Of a stretch of DNA of 64,000 nucleotides, positions 41,757 through 50,300 are shown in pieces (the first letter of the stretch is position 1; every line of letters begins with the position of its first letter). A program made the position numbers and the translations under genes. Source of the stretch: Rhodococcus pyridinivorans (lineage in GTDB: Bacteria; Actinomycetota; Actinomycetes; Mycobacteriales; Mycobacteriaceae). The notes beneath the pieces were generated by a model. It was not told the DNA's origin. It saw nothing but the letters and a program-made list of their open reading frames with translations, and ran no database searches. Location: NCBI RefSeq assembly GCF_900105195.1, contig NZ_FNRX01000002.1:4464001-4528000 (forward strand). Reading direction: 5' to 3'.

Positions 41757-43262
41757 GTGGCCGGTAGCAGGATCTCGGCGCAGGAGTTCATCGACAAGGT
41801 GCTCGACCCGGGAAGCTTCGTCTCCTGGGACGTTCCGCCGATCGATGTCGGGGCCGGCGAGAAGTACCTCGCCGATCTGGACAGGGCCGCCGAGAAGTCC
41901 GGGGTCGACGAATCCGTGCTCACCGGTTCGGGCACCGTCCACGGCCGCCGGGTCGCTCTGATCGTGTGCGAATTCTCCTTCCTCGCAGGCTCGATCGGTG
42001 TCGCCGCCGCCGAACGCATCGTCACCGCCGTCGAACGCGCGACCGCCGAGGGACTGCCCCTGCTCGCGTCGCCCACCTCGGGTGGCACCCGCATGCAGGA
42101 GGGCACCCTCGCCTTCGTGCAGATGGTGAAGATCGCCGCCGCCGTCGCTGCGCACAAGTCCGCACATCTCGGTTATCTCGTGTACCTGCGCAATCCGACG
42201 ACGGGCGGGGTGTTCGCGTCGTGGGGGTCGCTCGGGCACGTCACTGCCGCCGAACCGGGCGCGCTCGTCGGGTTCCTCGGTCCGCGCGTCTACAAGGCGC
42301 TCTACCAGGAGAACTTCCCCGAGGACGTCCAGACCGCGGAGAACCTGTACCGCAAGGGCGTGATCGACGGGGTCGTGCCCCTCGGCGGTGTGCGTCAGGT
42401 CGTGCACCGGCTGCTGCGCGTACTCGTCGAGGGCAACCGGCCCGAGGTGACGTCGAGTCCGGCGATCACCACCGTCGACGACGTGCCCGACATCCCGGCC
42501 TGGCAGTCGGTGATGCTCAGCCGACGGCCCGAACGGCCCGGTATCCGGCAGTTGCTGCGTCACGCCGCCTCCGCGCAGGTCCCCCTGTCCGGGACCGGTG
42601 AGGGCGAATCCGATCGCACCGTCCTGCTCTCCCTCGCCCGGTTCCGCGGCGTGTCGTGTGTGATGTTCGGCCAGGACCGTGCGGGACAGTCACCCGAACG
42701 CACGATGGGGCCGGGAGCACTGCGCGAGGCCCGCCGCGCGATGCGTCTCGCCGACGAACTGCGCCTGCCGCTCGTGCTCGTCATCGACACCCTCGGCGCG
42801 TCGCTGTCGAAGGAGGCAGAGGAACGCGGGCTCGCACCCGAGATTGCCCGCTGCCTGGCCGATCTCGTCACTCTGCCCACCCCGACGGTCTCGGTGCTGC
42901 TCGGTCAGGGAACCGGAGGCGGCGCGCTCGCCCTGCTGCCCGCCGACCGCGTGTTGTGCGCGCAGCACGGCTGGCTCGCCCCGCTCCCGCCCGAAGGCGC
43001 GAGTGCGATCGTGCACCGCGACACCACCCACGCACCGGCCATGGCGCAGGATCAGGGGATCCGCTCCCGCGATCTGCTGCGCAACGGTGTCGTCGACGCG
43101 GTCGTCCCCGAGCATCCGGACGCCACCGAGGAACCCGTCTCGTTCGTCAAGCGGATCGGTGCCGCGGTGGCCCGCGAACTCGCGATCCTCACCGAGGAAC
43201 CCGCGGAGGACCGCTACCGGCGACGGATCGAGCGGTACCGGAAGCTCGGCGTCCCGTCCTGA
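41757..43262 (+). CDS. accD3: Acyl-CoA carboxylase carboxyltransferase-like subunit AccD3
   Basis: 501 residues from GTG 41757, preceded by AGGTGGAGG. The protein joins AccD-like and AccA-like halves on one chain, as in AccD3. The N-terminal half has SPTSGGTRMQEGTLAFVQMV and PTTGGVFASWGSLGH. The C-terminal half has LVLVIDTLGASLSKEAEERG and LLGQGTGGGALALLPADRVL. Carboxyltransferases move CO2 from carboxybiotin to acetyl- or propionyl-CoA, yielding malonyl- or methylmalonyl-CoA. No biotin carboxylase (AccA) is nearby, so it must pair with one elsewhere. Its location beyond echA6 agrees with M. tuberculosis Rv0904c, though here an ABC operon and others lie between. Confidence 0.93.
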   Translation: MAGSRISAQEFIDKVLDPGSFVSWDVPPIDVGAGEKYLADLDRAAEKSGVDESVLTGSGTVHGRRVALIVCEFSFLAGSIGVAAAERIVTAVERATAEGLPLLASPTSGGTRMQEGTLAFVQMVKIAAAVAAHKSAHLGYLVYLRNPTTGGVFASWGSLGHVTAAEPGALVGFLGPRVYKALYQENFPEDVQTAENLYRKGVIDGVVPLGGVRQVVHRLLRVLVEGNRPEVTSSPAITTVDDVPDIPAWQSVMLSRRPERPGIRQLLRHAASAQVPLSGTGEGESDRTVLLSLARFRGVSCVMFGQDRAGQSPERTMGPGALREARRAMRLADELRLPLVLVIDTLGASLSKEAEERGLAPEIARCLADLVTLPTPTVSVLLGQGTGGGALALLPADRVLCAQHGWLAPLPPEGASAIVHRDTTHAPAMAQDQGIRSRDLLRNGVVDAVVPEHPDATEEPVSFVKRIGAAVARELAILTEEPAEDRYRRRIERYRKLGVPS

Positions 43263-43278
43263 CGCGGCGCGATCCGGA

Positions 43279-43953
43279 TCAGCTCGAACCCGCGACCGCT
43301 CCGCCGGCTATGAGGGCCGTAGTCATCGCCGCGTTGACGGACGCGACGGCGTCGCGCACCGCTTTGGCCGCCCACTCGCCTTGCGCGATCTCCTTCGCCC
43401 GTTTCTTCACCGTCCGCTTGTCGGCGTCCGGGAATACCTTCGGCGCCGCATCCGCCGCCGACAGCAGCGCGATCAGCGCCGCGGTGCGTGGCTCCGGGGT
43501 CAGGCCGTCGATCAACGCCGCGCGGATCAGGTCGCGGACGCGCTGCTCGTGGGTGGAATCGATCGCGGGCCACTTCTTCGTCGGGAACACGCCGAGGATC
43601 CTCCCGCGCTCCTCCGAGACCCAGCCCTGCTCGACGACCCGCGCGAGAAGCTTCTCCTGCAGGTCCTTCTGCAGTTTCTCGATGGCCGACGTCGGCTTCA
43701 GCGGCCTGCCCGAGCCGAGACGCTCGACTGCCTCGGCAAGGATCGGATCGGCGGGTCGTGCCTCGGTGCGTATCGCGATCCGCCCCTTCTTCACCTGCTC
43801 CCCCTCGGTGTCGACCGCCACCACGTCGTCGAGGGCGAGTTCGAGGAGCACCGCACCCGCGAGAACGCGGGGCAGTTTCACTCCGTCGACGAGAGCCTTT
43901 CCCGATTCGTCGTCCAGAAGCAGGAGCAGCAGGTCTTCCGCGATCGAGGTCAT
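43279..43953 (-). CDS. GPP34-family phosphoprotein (Golgi phosphoprotein 3-like)
   Basis: 224 residues from ATG 43953. The family pattern is clear: IAEDLLLLLLDDESGKALVD, LPRVLAGAVLLELALDDVVA, a Lys-rich hinge (EKLQKDLQEKLLARVVEQGW), and a helical C-terminus ending with small residues. Eukaryotic members bind PI4P; bacterial ones, common in actinobacteria, have no settled role, perhaps phospholipid binding at the membrane. It is convergent with accD3, 16 bases apart, and divergent from the acyl-CoA synthetase gene. Confidence 0.88.
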   Translation of the reverse strand: MTSIAEDLLLLLLDDESGKALVDGVKLPRVLAGAVLLELALDDVVAVDTEGEQVKKGRIAIRTEARPADPILAEAVERLGSGRPLKPTSAIEKLQKDLQEKLLARVVEQGWVSEERGRILGVFPTKKWPAIDSTHEQRVRDLIRAALIDGLTPEPRTAALIALLSAADAAPKVFPDADKRTVKKRAKEIAQGEWAAKAVRDAVASVNAAMTTALIAGGAVAGSS

Positions 43954-44083
43954 GCGGCTCAGGGTAGGCACTTCGTCCGTTCGTCGCCTGGTCGTGTCCG
44001 TCCGACGCAGACCTGCAGCCACCCCCTTGCAGGTCACATAGAGTGGTTCGGGCCACAACCGCCGTCGAGGAAGGACACGAACG

Positions 44084-45976
44084 ATGGGCTCGTACGAGGA
44101 GGCGTTCCGTCGGAGCACCGAGGATCCGGAGGGATTCTGGCTCGAGGCCGCCCGCGCGGTCGAGTGGGAGAGCGCGCCGACGCGAGCTCTCGACGACTCG
44201 GCGGCACCGTCGTACAAGTGGTTCCCGGACGGCACCCTGAACACCAGCGTCAACACACTCGACCGGCACGTGGACGCCGGCAACGGCGACCGCCCGGCCC
44301 TGATCTGGGATTCGGCGATGGTCCCGGCCAAGCGCACCTACACCTACGCCGAACTGCTCGACGAGGTCGCGAAGTTCGCCGGTGTGCTGCGCGACCAGGG
44401 TGTCGCCGCCGGCGACCGCGTCATCGTCTACATGCCGATGATCCCCGAGGCCGCCATCGCGATGCTCGCCTGCGCCCGCATCGGGGCGGTGCACTCGGTG
44501 GTGTTCGGCGGGTTCGCCGCGAAGGAACTCGCGACCCGCATCGACGATGCCACGCCGGTCGTGCTCGTCACCGCCTCCGGTGGTCTCGAACCCGGCCGCA
44601 CCGTCGAGTACCTGCCGATCGTCGAGCAGGCGATCGGCCTGTCGCCGACCCCGCCGCACACCGTGATCGTGAAGAACCGCGAGCAGATCCCCGGATCGGC
44701 GGCCGACTACCAGACGTCCTCGGCGGCGTGGTTCGACTGGGACGAACTGTGCGCCGACGCGTCCCCTGCGGAGCCCGTGACGGTCGCGGCGACCGACCCG
44801 CTCTACATCCTCTACACCTCCGGCACCACCGGGAAGCCCAAGGGCGTGGTCCGCGACAACGGTGGGCACGCCGTGGCCCTGACGTGGTCGATGCGCAACA
44901 TCTACGACATCGATCCGGGCGACGTGTGGTGGACCGCGTCCGATGTGGGCTGGGTGGTCGGCCACTCCTACATCGTCTACGGCCCGCTGCTGGTCGGAGC
45001 AACGACGGTGATGTACGAGGGCAAGCCCGTCGGCACCCCCGATGCGGGTGCGTTCTGGCGGATCATCGCCGAGAACGGCGTCAAGGCACTGTTCACCGCT
45101 CCCACGGCGATTCGCGCTGTGCGCAAGGCGGATCCGAACGCCGAGGAACTGAAGAAGTACCCCATCAACTCGCTGCAGACGCTCTTCGCCGCCGGTGAGC
45201 GCCTCGACCCCGACACCTACCACTGGGCGACGAAGGTGCTCGGCCGCCCGGTGGTCGACCACTGGTGGCAGACCGAGACGGGCTGGGCGATCGCGGCGAA
45301 TCTGCGTGGGCTCGAGGCGATGCCGCTCAAGGCCGGCTCCCCCACTGTCCCCGTGCCGGGTTACCGGGTCGAGATCGTCGACGGAGAGGGCAAGCGCGTC
45401 GATCCGAACACCGAGGGCAACATCGTCATCCGCCTGCCGTTGCCGCCGGGCACACTGGCCGGCCTGTGGCAGGACGACGACCGGTACCGCCGGTCGTACC
45501 TCGACACCTTCCCCGGTTACTACCTCACCGGCGACTCGGGCTATGTCGACGAGGACGGCTACGTCTTCGTCCTCGGCCGGTCCGACGACGTGATCAACGT
45601 TGCCGGGCACCGGCTCTCGACCGGCAGCATGGAGGCCGTGGTGGCCTCGCATCCCGCTGTCGCCGAATGCGCCGTGGTGGGCATCCGCGACGAATTGAAG
45701 GGCCAGCGCCCCTCGGGTTACGTGGTGCTCAAGGCCGGTGTGGAGATCGAGCCCGAGACCCTGCGTCAGGAACTCGTCACGATGGTCCGCGACCAGATCG
45801 GTGCGGTCGCGACCTTCCGCGACGTGACCGTGGTCCAGGCCCTGCCGAAGACGCGCTCCGGCAAGATCCTCCGCAAGACCATGCGGCAGATTGCCGACCA
45901 CGAGGAGTACACCGTGCCGTCGACGATCGAGGACCCGGCCGTGCTCGACGCGCTGAAGGAACAGCTCGGCGGCTGA
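44084..45976 (+). CDS. AMP-forming acyl-CoA synthetase (propionyl/acetyl-CoA synthetase, PrpE-like)
   Basis: 630 residues from ATG 44084. It carries the N-terminal acetyl-CoA synthetase segment (SYEEAFRRSTEDPEGFWLEA), the AMP-binding P-loop (YILYTSGTTGKPKGVVRDNG), motifs WWTASDVGWVVGHSY and WWQTETGWAI, and the C-terminal catalytic Lys in TRSGKILRKTMRQ. The phrase GVVRDNGGHAVAL and the RPSGYVVL C-terminal part favour the propionyl-CoA synthetase branch. It converts short-chain acids, ATP and CoA into acyl-CoA. It could act on acids taken up by the symporters at 14-18 kb. A strong terminator follows at 46006. Confidence 0.92.
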   Translation: MGSYEEAFRRSTEDPEGFWLEAARAVEWESAPTRALDDSAAPSYKWFPDGTLNTSVNTLDRHVDAGNGDRPALIWDSAMVPAKRTYTYAELLDEVAKFAGVLRDQGVAAGDRVIVYMPMIPEAAIAMLACARIGAVHSVVFGGFAAKELATRIDDATPVVLVTASGGLEPGRTVEYLPIVEQAIGLSPTPPHTVIVKNREQIPGSAADYQTSSAAWFDWDELCADASPAEPVTVAATDPLYILYTSGTTGKPKGVVRDNGGHAVALTWSMRNIYDIDPGDVWWTASDVGWVVGHSYIVYGPLLVGATTVMYEGKPVGTPDAGAFWRIIAENGVKALFTAPTAIRAVRKADPNAEELKKYPINSLQTLFAAGERLDPDTYHWATKVLGRPVVDHWWQTETGWAIAANLRGLEAMPLKAGSPTVPVPGYRVEIVDGEGKRVDPNTEGNIVIRLPLPPGTLAGLWQDDDRYRRSYLDTFPGYYLTGDSGYVDEDGYVFVLGRSDDVINVAGHRLSTGSMEAVVASHPAVAECAVVGIRDELKGQRPSGYVVLKAGVEIEPETLRQELVTMVRDQIGAVATFRDVTVVQALPKTRSGKILRKTMRQIADHEEYTVPSTIEDPAVLDALKEQLGG

Positions 45977-46005
45977 CGGCACGCCCCGCTGAGCCTGCAC
46001 ACAGC

Positions 46006-46047
46006 AGCGGACGGATACTCGGTGCAGAACACGAGTATCCGTCCGCT
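46006..46047. terminator. Perfect 16-bp hairpin, bidirectional terminator
   Basis: AGCGGACGGATACTCG (46006-46021) and CGAGTATCCGTCCGCT (46032-46047) are fully complementary around a 10-base loop. It lies between the convergent acyl-CoA synthetase and DUF3618 genes, 29 and 14 bases from their stops. Confidence 0.85.
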
Positions 46048-46061
46048 CGAGTACGCCTACG

Positions 46062-46304
46062 TCACTTCTTCCGTCTGCGCCTCACAAGCACCAGCACGAG
46101 CACGGCCGCAAGGACCCCGCCGGCCACCGCGATCAGATCGGGCCGGTTGCGGACTTCCTGGGCCCGTTCAGCCGCGGACTGCTTGACCCGGGTGGGCACG
46201 TCGAGTCTGTCGGTGAGTTCGCCGACGGTCGCGGCGAGTTCGGCCCGTTGACGTTCGATGTCGGCCACCTCGTCCGGACGACCACCGTTGTCGGATGCGG
46301 TCAC
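46062..46304 (-). CDS. DUF3618 family small membrane protein
   Basis: 80 residues from GTG 46304, with AAGGGAG upstream. The N-terminal half has the DUF3618 pattern (DEVADIERQRAELAATVGEL TDRLDVPTRV). One transmembrane helix (LIAVAGGVLAAVLVLVLV) is followed by a short basic tail (RRRRKK). Its start overlaps the holin-like gene stop by 4 bases. DUF3618 proteins occur with holin-like proteins in actinobacteria; function unknown, possibly envelope stress or membrane tethering. Confidence 0.88.
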   Translation of the reverse strand: MTASDNGGRPDEVADIERQRAELAATVGELTDRLDVPTRVKQSAAERAQEVRNRPDLIAVAGGVLAAVLVLVLVRRRRKK

Positions 46305-46723
46305 TTCGTTGCTCCCTTCGCGGCGTCGATGTCGGCGCGGACACTGGCGACCGTGCGTTCCGGCACGGGCGGTGCGGCGTTCTTCGCCTTCGAGGCACCG
46401 ACCGCGGCGAGGATGCCACCGACCGCGAGCACCACGAGCGCGACGATGAGGGCCGCGAGCCACGGTTCGACGGCGGTGGCGAGGCCGAGCACGGCCGTCG
46501 CGATCAGGGTCGCCAGACCGAGGAACAACAGGATCGCTCCCGCACCCGAGATCCCCACGCCCACACCGATGCGGGTGCCTTTGGACTTGACTTCCTCGAG
46601 CGCGTGCGAGACCTCGGTCCGCACGAGGGTCGAGACCTGTTCGGTGAGCCGCTCGGTGAGTTCGACAGTGGACAGGTTCTTCGGTTGCTCGGCTACGGGG
46701 CGCGCATTGCCGGGTGTCGTCAT
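46301..46723 (-). CDS. Holin-like membrane protein (Phage_holin_3_6 family)
   Basis: 140 residues from ATG 46723. An amphipathic N-terminal region (LSTVELTERLTEQVSTLVRT EVSHALEEV) is followed by two hydrophobic helices (GVGISGAGAILLFLGLATLI; PWLAALIVALVVLAVGGIL) and a charged C-terminus. This is the chromosomal holin-like family common in actinobacteria and not a prophage gene: no phage genes are near. Both ends overlap neighbours by 4 bases, making one YihY-holin-DUF3618 operon. Role unknown. Confidence 0.9.
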   Translation of the reverse strand: MTTPGNARPVAEQPKNLSTVELTERLTEQVSTLVRTEVSHALEEVKSKGTRIGVGVGISGAGAILLFLGLATLIATAVLGLATAVEPWLAALIVALVVLAVGGILAAVGASKAKNAAPPVPERTVASVRADIDAAKGATK

Positions 46724-47841
46724 CGCGGATTCCTTTCCGTCGTGGGCCCGGTAGGGCCCACGGGGTCGGCCGCCTCTCCGGAGGAGCCGTCGGCGCTGTG
46801 GGCTTCGCGCAGCTTCCGCCCGTGCTCGACGAGTTCCTCCAGCTTGGCGGCGTTCTTCTCGCTCGCGCGCGAATCACGTTCGGGCAGTTGCAATGTCTTC
46901 TCGGCAGGCATACCGGCCTGCAGCTGGCGGCCACGTTCCATCTCGGCGTCGAACTCGGCACCGAACAACAGGGCCAGATTGGTGATCCACAACCACAACA
47001 GGAAGATCACCGCACCGGCGAGTGAGCCGTAGGTCTTGTTGTAGCTGCCGAAATTCGAGACGTAGAAGGCGAATGCCACCGAAGCCACGATCCACACGAC
47101 GATCGCGATGAGCGATCCGAGGCTGACCCAGCGGAACTTCGGCTGGGACACGTTGGGCGTCGCGTAGTACAGCACCGCGACGATCATGACCACCAGCGCA
47201 AGCATCACGGGCCACTTGACGATGTTCCACACCGTCACGGCGGTGTCGCCGAGGCCGATGACGTCGCCGATCGTGCGTGCGACCGGGCCGCTGATCACGA
47301 GCATCAGGGCGGTCGTCCCGGCGGCCACCAGGGCCACAGCGGTGATCAGCAGCATCAGCGGACGCAGCTTCCAGACGGGCCGGCCCTCTTCGATCTCGTA
47401 GATCCGGTTCATGGCGCGGCCGAAGGCGCCGACATATCCCGAGGCCGACCACAGCGCGCCGAGAATACCGACGATCAGGGCGAATCCGGCTGTCGGTGCG
47501 GACACGAGCTGTTCGATCGGTCCTCGCAGGGTGTCGACGGCGGAGGACGGGCCGAGGTCCTCGACCATGCCGAGCACGGTGTCGACCGTCGTCTGTCCCT
47601 GGCCGAACACGCCGAGCAACGAGACCACGACGAGCAGCGCAGGGAACAGCGACAGGACGGCGTAGTACGTCAGTGCGGCTGCGAGATCGGTGCACTGGTC
47701 CCGACTGAACTCCCGAATCGTCCTGCGCAGCACATATTTCCACGACGGCGTGGACAGATCGGTCGGTGAGTCGGGTTTGCGCGGGTCATCGGGGGCGAGG
47801 GTGGCACCCGACGATCCATCACCTCTGTGCTCGGCGTCCAT
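46720..47841 (-). CDS. YihY/BrkB-family inner-membrane protein
   Basis: 373 residues from ATG 47841. Family hallmarks are the N-terminal LAAALTYYAVLSLFPALLVV segment and GILGALWSASGYVGAFGRAM NRIYEIEEGRPVWKLRPLM. Then come three paired helices and ISLLWLWITNLALLFGAEFD-type ending (here FLLWLWITNLALLFGAEFDA). The C-terminal ~60 residues are charged and cytoplasmic. The family was once called RNase BN in error; its transport or envelope role is unsettled. It overlaps the holin-like gene by 4 bases and heads the operon. Confidence 0.92.
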   Translation of the reverse strand: MDAEHRGDGSSGATLAPDDPRKPDSPTDLSTPSWKYVLRRTIREFSRDQCTDLAAALTYYAVLSLFPALLVVVSLLGVFGQGQTTVDTVLGMVEDLGPSSAVDTLRGPIEQLVSAPTAGFALIVGILGALWSASGYVGAFGRAMNRIYEIEEGRPVWKLRPLMLLITAVALVAAGTTALMLVISGPVARTIGDVIGLGDTAVTVWNIVKWPVMLALVVMIVAVLYYATPNVSQPKFRWVSLGSLIAIVVWIVASVAFAFYVSNFGSYNKTYGSLAGAVIFLLWLWITNLALLFGAEFDAEMERGRQLQAGMPAEKTLQLPERDSRASEKNAAKLEELVEHGRKLREAHSADGSSGEAADPVGPTGPTTERNPR

Positions 47842-47939
47842 ACTGCGGCGGGTACCCCACCTCGCACACCGACCAAACTCACAGCCGCACCGCGGCCGAA
47901 CCACAGCCGCATCGGTGTGACGGCCGTACGATTCGGCTC

Positions 47940-48449
47940 ATGGCCGACACCCCACTCGAAGGATCCGCCGACGGTTTCGCGGGCATCGCCTCGCAGCTCG
48001 ACTACCCGATGTTCATCGTCACCGCATTCGACGGCGAGGAACGCAGCGGTTGCCTGATCGGTTTCGCGACCCAGTCCGCGATCGATCCGGCCCGCTTCCT
48101 GGTGGCGCTGTCGAACAAGAACCGGACCTACCGGGTGGCGTCGAAGGCGAAGCACCTCGCCGTGCACGTCCTGACCCCGGCAGACCGCGAACTGGCAGCG
48201 CTGTTCGGCGAGCACACCGGCGACGACATCGACAAGTTCGACCGCTGCTCGTGGCACGAGGGACCCCACGCACTACCCGTGCTGGACGGCCCGCGCGCGT
48301 GGTTCGTCGGCCGGATCCTCGAGACCTTCACGACCGGCGACCACGGCGGTTTCCTCCTCGAACCCGAACGCGGTGAGCTCCGTGGCGACCTGGACCGCCT
48401 CATGACCTTCAAGTCCGTGGGTGATCTCGACGCCGGGCACGGCGCGTGA
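47940..48449 (+). CDS. Flavin reductase-like domain protein
   Basis: 169 residues from ATG 47940. The split-barrel FMN-binding fold is recognisable: YPMFIVTAFDGEERSGCLIG, FATQSAIDPARFLVALSNKN, RTYRVASKAKHLAVHVLTPA, and a His/Phe-rich end (FTTGDHGGFLLEP). Such proteins reduce flavin with NAD(P)H or bind FMN/F420. No monooxygenase partner lies adjacent, so it may act alone or supply reduced flavin to a distant enzyme. It is divergent from the YihY operon and upstream of the RibD-like gene by 37 bases. Confidence 0.88.
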   Translation: MADTPLEGSADGFAGIASQLDYPMFIVTAFDGEERSGCLIGFATQSAIDPARFLVALSNKNRTYRVASKAKHLAVHVLTPADRELAALFGEHTGDDIDKFDRCSWHEGPHALPVLDGPRAWFVGRILETFTTGDHGGFLLEPERGELRGDLDRLMTFKSVGDLDAGHGA

Positions 48450-48486
48450 CGTGCATCCGGCGGGCGGGAGTGGTCTGATCGGCGTC

Positions 48487-49263
48487 ATGCGACGACTCGA
48501 CGGCACCGATGCGACGCAGCACGTGGACGACACGGCGCTGCGCGCTCTCTACGCCTATCCCGACGACCTGTCCCGGCCGTGGATGCGGATCAACTTCGTG
48601 TCCTCCCTCGACGGAGCCGTGGCGGTCGAGGGACGATCGGGCGCCCTCGGCTCGCCCGCCGACAAGAAGGTCTTCGGGCTGCTGCGCGAACTCGCCGATG
48701 TGATCCTCGTGGGCGCAGGCACCGTGCGGGCCGAGAACTACGGCGGCGCGAGGACCAGCGAGGCCCTGCGCGTGCGCCGCGAGGAGGCCGGACTCGCTCC
48801 GATACCGCCGGTCGCGGTGGTGACCGCCTCGTGCGACCTGCCGCCCGACCTGCGTCTGTTCACCGACACAACGATCCCGCCCGTGGTCTTCACGACCGCA
48901 CGGGCCCCCGAGACCGCCCGGCGCGCGGTGGAGGCCGCCGGAGGCGACGTCCGCGTCATCGCCGACGCAGTGATCGACGGCCCCTCCCTGCTCGCGGCGA
49001 TCGGCGAGGCGGGATGGCTCCGGGTGCTGTGCGAGGGCGGACCGAATCTGTTCGGCCGCATGATCGAGGACGGCGTCGTCGACGAGCTGTGTCTGACCTG
49101 GGCTCCGGTCCTGGCCGCCGGCAGCGCCGCGCGTATCGCGCATTCGCCGACGGCCGCTCTGACACCCCTGCAACGTGCGCACCTGGTGTGCGACGACGAC
49201 GGCACCCTGCTCACCCGCTGGGTGCGACCCGATGCTCTGGAAGGAGACACGCATGGCCGATGA
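48487..49263 (+). CDS. Pyrimidine reductase family protein (RibD C-terminal domain)
   Basis: 258 residues from ATG 48487 (MRRLDGTDAT). The RibD_C/dihydrofolate-reductase fold is shown by MRINFVSSLDGAVAVEGRSG, ELADVILVGAGTVRAENYGG, LCEGGPNLFGRMIEDGVVDE and LCLTWAPVLAAG. Riboflavin-pathway reductases reduce 5-amino-6-ribosylaminopyrimidine dione phosphate with NADPH. This stand-alone protein lacks the deaminase domain and is not next to rib genes, so it may act on a related heterocycle. The next gene begins 11 bases before its stop. Confidence 0.9.
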   Translation: MRRLDGTDATQHVDDTALRALYAYPDDLSRPWMRINFVSSLDGAVAVEGRSGALGSPADKKVFGLLRELADVILVGAGTVRAENYGGARTSEALRVRREEAGLAPIPPVAVVTASCDLPPDLRLFTDTTIPPVVFTTARAPETARRAVEAAGGDVRVIADAVIDGPSLLAAIGEAGWLRVLCEGGPNLFGRMIEDGVVDELCLTWAPVLAAGSAARIAHSPTAALTPLQRAHLVCDDDGTLLTRWVRPDALEGDTHGR

Positions 49264-49744
49264 CGACGTGGTGGAGGGGACGGACACCTCCGACGAGTTG
49301 ATCGAGCAGCTGGCACAGCTCGCCTCCGACAAGGAGCTGACGCTCGGCTGCGCGGAGTCGCTCACCGCGGGCACGCTCGCAGCCCGCCTGGGTGCCGCGA
49401 AGGGCAGCTCCGACTGGTTCCGCGGCGGCATCGTCGCGTACTCGCGCGAGGTCAAGTACGGCCTGCTCGAGGTTCCGGAGGGCCCCGTCGTGTCCGAGAG
49501 CGCGGCCCGCACGATGGCGGAGAGCACCTCCCGCCTCCTGGGCGCGGACATCGTTGTTGCCGTGAGCGGAGCCGGTGGGCCCGACCCGCAGGACGGCCGC
49601 CCGCCAGGCACGGTGTGCTTCGCGACGACCGGTCCGGACGGCACCCGCAGCGAGGAGCAGCGCTTCGACGGTGATCCCCAGGACGTGCTCGCGAGGACGG
49701 TGCGTCACGCCCTGTCGTTGCTCGTCGAGCGCGCATCCGCCTGA
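49253..49744 (+). CDS. CinA C-terminal family amidohydrolase (PncC-like)
   Basis: 163 residues from ATG 49253, overlapping the previous gene by 11 bases. CinA-C motifs are LTLGCAESLTAGTLAARLGA, SDWFRGGIVAYSREVKYGLL and VAVSGAGGPDPQDGRPPGTV. The catalytic domain hydrolyses nicotinamide mononucleotide to nicotinate mononucleotide and ammonia in NAD recycling. The N-terminal extension of about 25 residues is acidic. The COG1058 domain of full CinA is absent, as in PncC. It may share a transcript with the reductase gene. Confidence 0.9.
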   Translation: MADDDVVEGTDTSDELIEQLAQLASDKELTLGCAESLTAGTLAARLGAAKGSSDWFRGGIVAYSREVKYGLLEVPEGPVVSESAARTMAESTSRLLGADIVVAVSGAGGPDPQDGRPPGTVCFATTGPDGTRSEEQRFDGDPQDVLARTVRHALSLLVERASA

Positions 49745-49787
49745 AAATCGGATGCGATCTTCCACCCGCGGGCCTAACGTGACGAAC

Positions 49788-50300
49788 ATGCGCGTCGTCT
49801 TCACGAAGGGCCCCGGGATCGGGTACGAGATCGCGGTGCACCGCGACATCGGTCCGGAGCTCGCTCCGCGCAACGGCCCGGGCGGTCACCCCTATCTCCC
49901 CCACGACCTCGTGCACCTGCTGGTCGAGAACGAGGCGGGTATCGAACTCGGTGTCTTCGGGCAGTTGGCCGCGGGCGACAACGGCATGTTCTGGCCCGTC
50001 GACAATGCGGAGCGGACCAGAGCGGGTCGGCGTCGGCGCTCGAAGAAGCATGCGATGCCGCCGCGCGCGGAGGCCGACATGATCAGGTCGGAGACACTGG
50101 CGCGCATCGCCGTTCCCGTCTGGGAGGCGCGACGCGGCCTGGCGTCGGGCCTTCCGGCATATGTGTCCGCGCACGATATCACCCCGGTGGTCGACCGGAT
50201 CGTCGACACCTTCGACGACTACGCCGACCGGTGGCATGCGCTACCGGTCGGCGGGTCGGTGACGGTCATCTGGAAGGTGTCGTTACAGAACCGACGGTGA
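49788..50300 (+). CDS. Conserved hypothetical protein
   Basis: 170 residues from ATG 49788 (MRVVFTKGPGIGY). Features include conserved-looking PYLPHDLVHLLVENEAGIEL, GVFGQLAAGDNGMFWP, a basic RRRRSKKH cluster, and the end VSAHDITPVVDRIVDTFDDY. The HDLVH pattern could bind a metal, but I cannot place the family. No membrane segment. It overlaps the convergent acyl-CoA dehydrogenase gene by 18 bases at their ends. It follows the CinA gene by 43 bases. Confidence 0.75.
   Translation: MRVVFTKGPGIGYEIAVHRDIGPELAPRNGPGGHPYLPHDLVHLLVENEAGIELGVFGQLAAGDNGMFWPVDNAERTRAGRRRRSKKHAMPPRAEADMIRSETLARIAVPVWEARRGLASGLPAYVSAHDITPVVDRIVDTFDDYADRWHALPVGGSVTVIWKVSLQNRR

Noticed and set aside
43214..46000. A 928-residue open frame opposite the acyl-CoA synthetase and across the GPP34 gene
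   Set aside because: Shadow of two real genes; no family motif and a composition typical of antisense frames.
46301..46723. Possible prophage, because of a phage-holin family gene
   Set aside because: No integrase, capsid, lysin or other phage gene is nearby. This holin-like family is common as a chromosomal gene in actinobacteria.
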